The position numbers and the translations under genes were made by a program. A DNA stretch of 6,059 nucleotides from Hyphomicrobiales bacterium (GTDB lineage Bacteria; Pseudomonadota; Alphaproteobacteria; Rhizobiales; Beijerinckiaceae): positions 1 to 6,059 of the forward strand of contig JAQGKM010000108.1 in the NCBI GenBank assembly GCA_028290125.1. The letters run 5' to 3'. A model generated the notes under the pieces. The model did not search any database and had not been told where the DNA came from. It saw only the letters and a program-made list of their open reading frames with translations. The stretch's first letter is position 1; each line of letters begins with the position of its first letter. This document shows, one piece after another, positions 1-5,222 of the stretch.

Positions 1-127
1 CGCCCTCGCGCAGCCGACCTATGTCGAAGACAAGGACTCGGGCGAACTGCGCCGTCCGCACCACGTCGACCTGAAGACCGGCATGTACAACGGCCGCCAG
101 ATCCTCAAGGTCAAGACGAAGGACTGA
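1..127 (+). CDS. 3' end of an unrecognised protein-coding gene
   Basis: An open frame enters from the left edge (first full codon at base 2) and ends at TGA 125-127, giving the last 41 residues of a protein. The visible tail is hydrophilic and contains GELRRPHHVDLKTGMYNG followed by a lysine-rich end, KVKTKD. I do not recognise the family from this fragment; a soluble or periplasmic protein would fit, but nothing decides it. Codon use is GC-rich like the metabolic genes of the window, and a strong terminator 26 bases downstream shows that this is the last gene of its transcript. The frame is supported by the terminator position and by the absence of stops in this short stretch. Confidence 0.6.
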   Translation, partial: ALAQPTYVEDKDSGELRRPHHVDLKTGMYNGRQILKVKTKD

Positions 128-152
128 GCTTTCAGTCGCTCGCAAGACGATC

Positions 153-186
153 AAGGCCCGGCTTTTTGCCGGGCCTTTTCTTTTTG
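153..186 (+). terminator. Rho-independent terminator after the first gene
   Basis: A perfect 10-bp inverted repeat (AAGGCCCGGC / GCCGGGCCTT, 153-162 and 168-177) encloses a five-T loop and is followed by a T-rich run (TTCTTTTT, 178-185). This is a textbook intrinsic terminator. It ends transcription of the gene stopping at 127 and separates it from the YciI-domain gene. The A/T bases at the stem base could also support weaker termination from the opposite strand. Confidence 0.93.
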
Positions 187-239
187 GCGCCGTCCCGTAA
201 TCTCCCGGGCAACGATAAAAATCAGGGAGGAGACGGGTC

Positions 240-659
240 ATGACGAGTCCGGCGGACCAGGTCGCGGCGATTTCGGCGTCTCTGTCACGCGAACAGACCT
301 ACGTGCTGATGATGCGTCCCAATCCGGATGCGCCGGCGATGGCCTCGCGCGACCTGCTGCGGATCGAACACCACGAATATCTGCTCGGCCTCGAGCGCTC
401 CGGCATCCTGTTCGCCGCAGGCCCGTTCGCGGACCGCGGCGAGAAGCCGTCCGGCTCGGGCATGATCGTCATCCGCGCGTCGAGCCGCGAGGAGGCGACC
501 CGGATCGGCAATCAGGAGCCCTACACCCGCAACGGCCTGCGCCTGATGGACGTGCTGCCCTGGCAACGCAACGAAGGGACGTTGAAGCTCGAACTGCGGC
601 TCGCCGACGGCGTGCTGAAGATCGACGACCGCACCTACAGGCTGACCAAGGATGCCTGA
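240..659 (+). CDS. YciI-family (YCII-related domain) protein
   Basis: The 139-residue protein carries a YCII-related alpha/beta domain (dimeric ferredoxin-like fold) at about residues 20-110. The hallmarks are the strand YVLMMRP (21-27), a helix with conserved histidines IEHHEYLLGLERSG (H44/H45), the glycine-rich turn LFAAGPF (57-63), and the EPYTRNGL segment (93-100) that corresponds to the usual D/E-P-Y motif. In the family a His/Asp pair is thought to act in an unknown, possibly hydrolytic or isomerising, reaction; the substrate is not known. About 28 residues beyond the domain form a hydrophilic tail (LKLELRLADGVLKIDDRTY) not found in the minimal ~95-residue YciI proteins. The ATG is preceded by GGGAGGAG (225-232) with seven bases of spacing, which fixes the start. 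It sits alone between a terminator and a convergent gene, so it is probably monocistronic. A cytosolic location is inferred because no signal peptide is seen. Confidence 0.88.
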   Translation: MTSPADQVAAISASLSREQTYVLMMRPNPDAPAMASRDLLRIEHHEYLLGLERSGILFAAGPFADRGEKPSGSGMIVIRASSREEATRIGNQEPYTRNGLRLMDVLPWQRNEGTLKLELRLADGVLKIDDRTYRLTKDA

Positions 660-716
660 GATGGCGCCTCGCGCCTCCATTGCCGCACTGGTCACCTTTT
701 GGCTGGGCTTCTCACT

Positions 717-1250
717 TCAACGTGGGCAGGGGCGCCAGTCTCCCTGTTTCCGGTCCGCACTCGAATAAAACCAGCATGCGTTTGCGAATGATGGCGCGAC
801 GTTGGTGAATTTGGCCGCCTCACCTGCGGAGAGAAAACCGAGCGGAGGAGCAGGCGCAATTGCCGGAGCAGTCGCGGGTTTGGGTGCGGGAGCTTGCAAG
901 GGGGCAGCCACGTTATCTAACTCACGACTCGGTCGAACCGTTTGCAATGACCCATTGTTTTGCACGGGCCGCGCGCCAGTCGCGGCGCGCCCTTCGTTGA
1001 TGGATATTGTGGGCGCCCAATTAGTCGTTCGCTTCTCGGTGTGTTTGCTCCGAACCGCACGTTTGCCCGTCGCCTTTGAACCGCTTCTGCTGGCTTTCGA
1101 AGCCTTGCCACGAGCGCCACCACCTTTAACCAAGTGAACAGCGCTCGTCGTTTGCTGACGAAGTTCGAGAACGCTCGGTGACCCGGTGAACGCGAAAGCG
1201 GAAATGGGATTGGCGGCAAAGATCAAAACGATCGCAATCCGAGTGAACAT
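717..1250 (-). CDS. Small secreted Ala/Pro-rich basic protein, function unknown
   Basis: This 177-residue protein begins with a clear Sec signal peptide: MFTR, a hydrophobic stretch (IAIVLIFAANPISAF, 5-19) and a cleavage site after AFA (18-20). The mature part has a strongly basic, Lys/Arg/Gly/Ser-rich stretch (about 42-75), a polar middle, a Pro/Ala segment with PAPKPATAPAIAPAPP-like repeats (about 117-136), and a compact C-terminal tail, CWFYSSADRKQGDWRPC (159-175), with two cysteines that could pair after export. Tails of similar CW[YF]Y...G.W..C pattern occur, as far as I recall, in short periplasmic proteins of Bradyrhizobium relatives; no function is known to me. The start is supported by AGAGG about five bases upstream (1256-1260). 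GC content across 721-1260 is about 59%, clearly below the neighbouring genes, and the upstream 1261-1320 falls to about 40%, which hints at a recently acquired or weakly constrained gene. It is transcribed convergently to the YciI gene, with 57 bp between stop codons. Confidence 0.72.
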   Translation of the reverse strand: MFTRIAIVLIFAANPISAFAFTGSPSVLELRQQTTSAVHLVKGGGARGKASKASRSGSKATGKRAVRSKHTEKRTTNWAPTISINEGRAATGARPVQNNGSLQTVRPSRELDNVAAPLQAPAPKPATAPAIAPAPPLGFLSAGEAAKFTNVAPSFANACWFYSSADRKQGDWRPCPR

Positions 1251-1270
1251 GACGACCTCTAATCGATAAG

Positions 1271-1299
1271 TTTAATCTGACCATTGAAACCCAAATCAA
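1271..1299 (-). promoter_or_regulatory. Possible promoter of the secreted-protein gene
   Basis: On the minus strand, TTGATT (1299-1294) and ATTAAA (1276-1271) are separated by 17 bp in the most AT-rich part of the window, 21 bases upstream of the ATG at 1250. The -35-like box matches TTGACA at four of six positions, but the -10-like box is poor (three of six). The location and base composition make a promoter here likely; the exact hexamers are a weak guess. Confidence 0.25.
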
Positions 1300-1327
1300 G
1301 GTGGTGAGCAAACCTAGCTCTTGTGCC

Positions 1328-2173
1328 CTATCGTGACGCCACCGCCGCCCCCACAACAATCATCGCGCACGCTGCCGCAAGCGGCCATCCGGCCTCGGCC
1401 CGTCCGGCCGCCACCAGCCACAGCGTCGACAGCACCGGCGCCGCGTAGGACAGCACGCCGATCAGGCGGATGTCGCCGCGCTTGACGCCGTGGTCCCAGA
1501 GAAAGAACGCCGCGCCGGCTGGACCCAGCCCCAGAAGCGCCAGCGCGGCCCATTGGCCGGCGTCCTGCGGCCAGACGGTGCGCTCGGTCGCCACATGCAG
1601 CACGCCCGCCAGCGCGGCCGTCGCGAGGCAGAAGCCAGCCACCGCGCCGCTCGGCACAGCGGCGAAGCGGCGCGAGGCGACCGAATAGCCCGCCCATACG
1701 AAAGCCGCCGCAAAGGCGAGTCCGTAGCCCGCCGACAGGGCCGAAAAGCCCTCGCCCTTGCCGACGAACAGCACCACGAGCCCGGCAAAGCCCGTCAGTG
1801 CGCCCACGATATGGCGCAGGCGAAGGGTCTCGCCCGGCAGCAGGGCCGAGAACAGCACGATCAGCAGCGGCCAGAGATAGTTCACGAGGCCCGCCTCCGC
1901 CGGCGGCGCGCTGCGCAGGGCGGCGAAGTAAAGCGCGTGGTAGAGAAACAGCCCGCCGACGCCGAGCGCCCACACTGCGGGCCGCTGGCGCAGGACGCCC
2001 GTCTCCCCGCGCCACAGCAGGACGGCGAGTCCCGCCAGTCCGCCGGTCGCAAAAGTGATCGCCGTGAGCTGGAAGGGCGGCACGTCGCCCGTCGCCGTCG
2101 TCAGCACGGCAAGCGCCGACCACAGCAGGATCGCGCCAAAGCCCGCGAGCGTCGCGGGGCCTTGAGCCCTCAC
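1328..2173 (-). CDS. DMT-superfamily EamA exporter, YddG-like
   Basis: This is an inner-membrane protein of 281 residues with about ten hydrophobic segments arranged as two EamA repeats (roughly 8-135 and 148-280), the layout of drug/metabolite transporters. Recognisable family segments are LYHALYFAALRSAPPAEAGL (78-96) leading into VNYLWPLLIVLFSALLPGE (97-115) in the first repeat, and GPAGAAFFLWDHGVKRGDI (217-235) with LSYAAPVLSTLWL (241-253) in the second. The NYLWP motif and the D-H-G-V-K-RGD segment resemble the YddG-type amino-acid exporters; the actual substrate cannot be read from sequence. I choose the GTG at 2173: it overlaps the zur stop as GTGA (2173-2170) and has AAGGA nine bases upstream inside zur. 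The in-frame TTG at 2182 directly abuts that AAGGA and leaves no spacing. The overlap indicates translational coupling and a shared transcript with zur. The stop is TAG at 1330-1328. Confidence 0.9.
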   Translation of the reverse strand: MRAQGPATLAGFGAILLWSALAVLTTATGDVPPFQLTAITFATGGLAGLAVLLWRGETGVLRQRPAVWALGVGGLFLYHALYFAALRSAPPAEAGLVNYLWPLLIVLFSALLPGETLRLRHIVGALTGFAGLVVLFVGKGEGFSALSAGYGLAFAAAFVWAGYSVASRRFAAVPSGAVAGFCLATAALAGVLHVATERTVWPQDAGQWAALALLGLGPAGAAFFLWDHGVKRGDIRLIGVLSYAAPVLSTLWLVAAGRAEAGWPLAAACAMIVVGAAVASR

Positions 2174-2613
2174 ACCGCGCAATCCTTGCAGCGGCCCGTG
2201 ATTTCGACCACCTGGTGCTGCGCGACAAAGCCGGCGTCCCGCGCCAGATGCCCCAGCCCGGCGTCAACCTCGGGCGAGGTCGCTTCCGTCACCCGCCCGC
2301 ACGTGTCGCAAATCAGGAAGGCGACCGGCGCGCTGCGCCCGTGCTGGTGGGCGCAGGCCATGAACGCGTTGCGTGAGGCCAGCCGGTGCACCAGCCCGTT
2401 CTCGAGCAAGAAATCGAGCGCACGATAGACCGAGACCGGCGCCGGCCGCTTGCCGGTGGCGTCGGCCAGCATGTCGATCATCTCGTAGGCGCCGACCGGA
2501 CGCGCCGCCGCGCACAGCTTGTCGAGCACGAGCTGGCGTGCGGCGGTGAGCTTGATGTGCCCGTGCGCATGGGCGCATTGCGAGTGATCGTGCGCGTGAT
2601 CGAGTTCTTGCAT
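2170..2613 (-). CDS. zur: Fur-family zinc uptake regulator (Zur)
   Basis: The 147-residue protein is a Fur-family metalloregulator closest to Zur, a zinc-dependent repressor of zinc acquisition genes. The N-terminal winged helix spans about 20-80, with a recognition-helix region PAPVSVYRALDFLLENGLV (57-75). The dimerisation domain carries two CxxC pairs, C102-DT-C105 and C142-KD-C145, which form the structural zinc site. H76, C87, H89 or H91 and E110 match the regulatory site of E. coli Zur (H77, C88, H96, E111). The first 19 residues are unusual: MQELDHAHDHSQCAHAHGH, with six histidines and a cysteine. Start choice: ATG 2613 is the only ATG/GTG at the beginning of the homologous region; an upstream TTG (2700) would add 29 non-conserved residues. 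No Shine-Dalgarno sequence precedes the ATG, and a TATATT box lies seven bases upstream. The gene leads a two-gene unit with the DMT exporter. No zinc transporter gene is in view, so its targets must lie elsewhere, possibly including itself and its partner. Confidence 0.9.
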   Translation of the reverse strand: MQELDHAHDHSQCAHAHGHIKLTAARQLVLDKLCAAARPVGAYEMIDMLADATGKRPAPVSVYRALDFLLENGLVHRLASRNAFMACAHQHGRSAPVAFLICDTCGRVTEATSPEVDAGLGHLARDAGFVAQHQVVEITGRCKDCAV

Positions 2614-2747
2614 GCCCGCAATATAGGACGCGGGGGCGGCGGACGCGACTCCATGCGCGACAAAGTGCCGAGACCCGCGGTCGGCCGCGCCCCTCGCCAA
2701 GTTTGGTGCGGCGCACTAGGCTGGCGCGACATCACGGAGAGCCTCCC
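2614..2747. promoter_or_regulatory. Divergent intergenic region between zur and bdhA
   Basis: These 134 bp separate the start codons of two divergent units and must hold both promoters. Facing zur, TATATT (minus strand, 2625-2620) matches the -10 consensus at five of six positions, but no convincing -35 lies 16-18 bp upstream. Facing bdhA no good promoter hexamers are visible; an 11-bp perfect palindrome, GTGCGGCGCAC (2706-2716), lies 31 bp before the ATG and could be an operator. I could not find an AT-rich Zur-type palindrome here. The middle (about 2626-2700) is very GC-rich. Confidence 0.5.
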
Positions 2748-3533
2748 ATGAGCCTGAAGACACGCAACGCCCTCGTCACCGGATCGACCAGCGGCATCGG
2801 CCTTGCCCTCGCCCGCGCGCTCGCGGCGGAAGGCGCCAACGTCACGATCAACGGCTTCGGCGCGCCCGACGCCATCGAGACCGAGCGCGCCGGCATCGAG
2901 AAGGATTTCGGCGTGAAGTGCCGCTATTCCGCCGCCGACATGTCGAAGCCCGCCGACATCGCCGCAATGGTGAGCGAGGCGGAGGCCGCCTTCGGCTCGC
3001 TCGACATTCTCGTCAACAATGCCGGCATCCAGTTCGTCGCGCCAATCGAGGAATTCCCGATCGAGAAATGGGACCAGATCATCGCCATCAACCTGTCGTC
3101 CGCCTTTCACGCCATCCGCGCGGCGACGCCCGGCATGAAGGCCCGCAAATGGGGCCGGATCATCAACACGGCCTCGGCGCATTCGCTGGTGGCCTCGCCG
3201 TTCAAGTCGGCCTATGTCTCGGCCAAGCACGGCATCGCCGGACTGACCAAGACGGTCGCGCTCGAACTCGCGACGTTCGGCGTCACCGCCAATTGCATCT
3301 CGCCCGGTTACGTCTGGACGCCGCTCGTCGAGAAGCAGATTCCCGACACCATGAAGGCGCGCAACATGACCAAGGAGCAGGTCATCAACGACGTACTGCT
3401 CACCGCGCAGCCCACCAAGCAATTCGTCACCAGCGAGCAGGTCGCGGCCTTCGCGGTCTTCCTGTGCTCGGACTCGGCGTCGCAGATGACCGGCTCCAAT
3501 TACTCCATGGACGGCGGCTGGACCGCCGCCTGA
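2748..3533 (+). CDS. bdhA: D-3-hydroxybutyrate dehydrogenase
   Basis: The 261-residue classical short-chain dehydrogenase oxidises (R)-3-hydroxybutyrate to acetoacetate with NAD+, the first step in using monomers released from polyhydroxybutyrate (PHB). Seen in the sequence: the cofactor motif TGSTSGIG (11-18), NNAG (90-93), and the catalytic set N115, S143, Y156, K160 (SAYVSAKHG). BdhA-specific stretches follow: NGFG (35-38), AGIQFVAPIEEFPIEKWDQI (92-111), SAHSLVAS (143-150), PGYVWTPLVEKQI (186-198), QPTKQFVTSEQ (221-231) and the terminal DGGWTA. Length and motif spacing match the family (about 258-261 residues). The start ATG 2748 has GGAGAG (2736-2741) six bases upstream; the in-frame ATG at 2703 would add 15 unrelated residues and lacks such a site. 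The stop overlaps the start of the patatin gene (TGATG), so the two are co-transcribed and probably translationally coupled. The protein is cytosolic. Confidence 0.95.
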   Translation: MSLKTRNALVTGSTSGIGLALARALAAEGANVTINGFGAPDAIETERAGIEKDFGVKCRYSAADMSKPADIAAMVSEAEAAFGSLDILVNNAGIQFVAPIEEFPIEKWDQIIAINLSSAFHAIRAATPGMKARKWGRIINTASAHSLVASPFKSAYVSAKHGIAGLTKTVALELATFGVTANCISPGYVWTPLVEKQIPDTMKARNMTKEQVINDVLLTAQPTKQFVTSEQVAAFAVFLCSDSASQMTGSNYSMDGGWTAA

Positions 3534-4609
3534 TGGCCAAGCGCATGTCTCACTGGACCGGCGAGAAACGCATCTCGCTGGCGCTGCAGGGCGGCGGCTC
3601 GCACGGCGCCTTCACCTGGGGGGTGCTCGACGCGATCCTCGAAGACGGACGCCTCGACATCGACGCCATCACCGGCACCAGCGCAGGCGCGATGAACGCC
3701 GTCGTGCTCGCGCAGGGCATGCTGGAGAAAGGCCGCGAGGGCGCACGCGAGCGGCTGTCGGATTTCTGGCGTTCGATCAGCGACGAGAGCAGCCTGCCGG
3801 CGCCGGTGCGCGGAATCATCGACCAGTTCTTCGGAGCCTGGCCGCTCGACGCCAATCCGTTCCAGCCTTTTCTCGACGCGGTCTCGCATTACGCCAGCCC
3901 CTACACGATCAATCCGCTCAACATCAATCCGCTGCGCGATCATCTCCTGCGTGTCGTCGATTTCGAGAAGGTGCAGGCCTGCAGGGAGATCCAGCTCTTC
4001 GTCGCCGCCACCAACGTCGAGAGCGGCCATGTCGCGATCTTCGAGCGCCCGCATCTCACCGTCGATCACGTGCTGGCCTCGGCCTGCCTGCCGATGGTGT
4101 TCCAGGCGGTGGAGATCGACGGCGTTCCCTATTGGGATGGCGGCTACATGGGCAATCCGGCGATCTTTCCGCTGTTCTACAAGACCGCCTGCCCCGACAT
4201 CATGATCGTCCAGATCAACCCGATCCAGCGCAAGGGCGTGCCGCGCTCGGCCGCAGAAATCCAGAATCGCCTGAACGAGATCACCTTCAACGGCGCGATG
4301 ATGGGCGAATTGCGCGCCATCGATTTCGTCAATCGGCTCGTCGACGCCGGCAAGCTGTCGCGCGACGATTACATGCGGCCCTACATGCACCGCATCGACG
4401 GCGCCGATCCGCTGAAGCAGTTCAACTCCGCGTCGCGGCTGTCGACGAAATGGTCGTTCCTGCAGGAGCTGCGCGACATCGGTTCGGCGGCGGCGAAGAG
4501 CTGGCTCGCGGTGCACTACGACGCCATCGGGGAGCGCGGCACGCTCGACCTGCGCATGGCCTATTCGTCGCTCGCCGCTACCGGAACCGCCAGACCTTCG
4601 AAACCTTGA
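3533..4609 (+). CDS. Patatin-like phospholipase family protein
   Basis: This 358-residue protein is a patatin-fold serine hydrolase of the bacterial RssA-like group, predicted to cleave acyl esters of lipids. The oxyanion loop QGGGSHGAF (19-27), the nucleophile motif GTSAG (48-52, Ser50) and the catalytic Asp in WDGGYMGNP (201-209, Asp202) are intact, so an active Ser-Asp dyad is expected. The C-terminal third, with IQNRLNEITFNGAMMGELRA (243-262), resembles the extension found after the patatin domain in many alphaproteobacterial members (DUF3734-like, from memory). No signal peptide is seen, so it is probably cytosolic or peripheral to membranes or granules. ATG 3533 overlaps the bdhA stop (TGATG); an in-frame ATG at 3545 is the only close alternative. 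Coupling to BdhA suggests a role in lipid or PHB turnover, which is inference. The 3' end overlaps the convergent methyltransferase gene by 32 bp. Confidence 0.92.
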   Translation: MAKRMSHWTGEKRISLALQGGGSHGAFTWGVLDAILEDGRLDIDAITGTSAGAMNAVVLAQGMLEKGREGARERLSDFWRSISDESSLPAPVRGIIDQFFGAWPLDANPFQPFLDAVSHYASPYTINPLNINPLRDHLLRVVDFEKVQACREIQLFVAATNVESGHVAIFERPHLTVDHVLASACLPMVFQAVEIDGVPYWDGGYMGNPAIFPLFYKTACPDIMIVQINPIQRKGVPRSAAEIQNRLNEITFNGAMMGELRAIDFVNRLVDAGKLSRDDYMRPYMHRIDGADPLKQFNSASRLSTKWSFLQELRDIGSAAAKSWLAVHYDAIGERGTLDLRMAYSSLAATGTARPSKP

Positions 4610-5222
4610 TCTCCGCATCCTCCAGCGAGCGCGTCACCGGCACGCGGTATTCGGCCAGCGCCTCCAGCCGGTCTTTCGCCAGATAGGAGCGGCCCGGATC
4701 GCCGATCAACACCGTCGCGCCGCGCCGGCGCAGGGCGTCGAGCCAATCGGTGACGCGCGCCGCCATGTCGCGCTCATACGATACGTCGCCCGCCAGCACG
4801 ACGTCCCAACCCTCGTCGCGCCCGACCAGATCGCCGAGGCGCGGTTCGAGCGCGACACCGTTTTCAACGGCGTTCAGCGCCATGGCGTCCACCGCGAACG
4901 CATCGATGTCGCACGCCTCCACGCGCGCGGCGCCGGCCCTGGCGGCCGCAATGGCGACGAGCCCCGAGCCGGAGGCGAAATCGAGCACGTGTTTGCCCGC
5001 GACGATGGCCGGATTGTCGAGCAGGTAGCGCGCGAGCGCCTGTCCGCCCGCCCAGGCGAAGGCCCAGAACGGCGGCGGCAGGCCGATCTCGCCGAGTTCA
5101 TCCTCGGTACGCTGCCAGAGTTCGGTCGCCTCGTCGGCGGTCCAGAGCGAGATCTCGGGCGCGTGCGGAACCGGCAGGAGGCGCGTGTTGGCCTTGATGA
5201 ACGCCTGTCTGTCGTCGATCAC
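4578..5222 (-). CDS. SAM-dependent methyltransferase, ETF-beta lysine methyltransferase-like
   Basis: The 214-residue class I methyltransferase belongs to the METTL20/ETFBKMT-like group of seven-beta-strand enzymes, which in mitochondria and some alphaproteobacteria methylate lysines of the electron transfer flavoprotein beta subunit. Visible features: the N-terminal FIKANTRLLPVPHAPEISLW (8-27), the group signature PPFWAFAWAGGQALARYLL (50-68), SAM-binding motif I VLDFASGSGLVAIAAARAGA (79-98), the acidic residues of EACDID (102-107) that should contact the ribose, and the post-motif VVLAGDVSYE (141-150). The length fits bacterial members. I take the GTG at 5222, which overlaps the upstream isomerase stop as GTGA (5222-5219); homology begins right there, and the 24 extra residues from an upstream start lie in the isomerase reading region. 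Older annotations may call this family nicotinamide N-methyltransferase-like or PrmA-like. The target protein is inferred from family only. Confidence 0.87.
   Translation of the reverse strand: MIDDRQAFIKANTRLLPVPHAPEISLWTADEATELWQRTEDELGEIGLPPPFWAFAWAGGQALARYLLDNPAIVAGKHVLDFASGSGLVAIAAARAGAARVEACDIDAFAVDAMALNAVENGVALEPRLGDLVGRDEGWDVVLAGDVSYERDMAARVTDWLDALRRRGATVLIGDPGRSYLAKDRLEALAEYRVPVTRSLEDAEIKVSKVWRFR

Noticed and set aside
184..219. TTGGCG and GATAAA as a promoter for the YciI gene.
   Set aside because: The spacing is 24 bp, too long for a sigma-70-type promoter, and the first box overlaps the terminator T-run.
663..675. A small inverted repeat GGCGC-CTC-GCGCC between the YciI and secreted-protein genes.
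   Set aside because: Only five base pairs with a three-base loop and no T-run, so it is not convincing as a terminator.
802..1137. A 111-codon plus-strand frame opposite the secreted-protein gene.
   Set aside because: The minus-strand frame has a signal peptide, a good ribosome binding site and an organised domain layout, whereas this one has no ribosome binding site or motif.
1490..2428. A 312-codon plus-strand open frame across the exporter and zur genes.
   Set aside because: It is an Arg/Gln-rich shadow of two well-supported minus-strand genes and crosses their boundary.
2614..2700. A TTG start extending Zur by 29 residues.
   Set aside because: The added residues are not Zur-like, and TTG would be a poor choice compared with the ATG at 2613, even though that ATG lacks a Shine-Dalgarno sequence.
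2478..3422. A 314-codon minus-strand open frame opposite bdhA.
   Set aside because: It is antisense to bdhA, which has full family motifs, and shows no recognisable domain of its own.
2918..3532. An N-terminal extension of the patatin frame back into bdhA.
   Set aside because: The extension is an out-of-frame reading of bdhA; patatin homology begins just after ATG 3533.
3500..4618. A 372-codon open frame on the minus strand opposite the patatin gene.
   Set aside because: It is antisense to a gene with complete catalytic motifs; its translation is rich in Arg, Asp, His and Gly with no domain, as expected from the opposite strand of GC-rich coding DNA.
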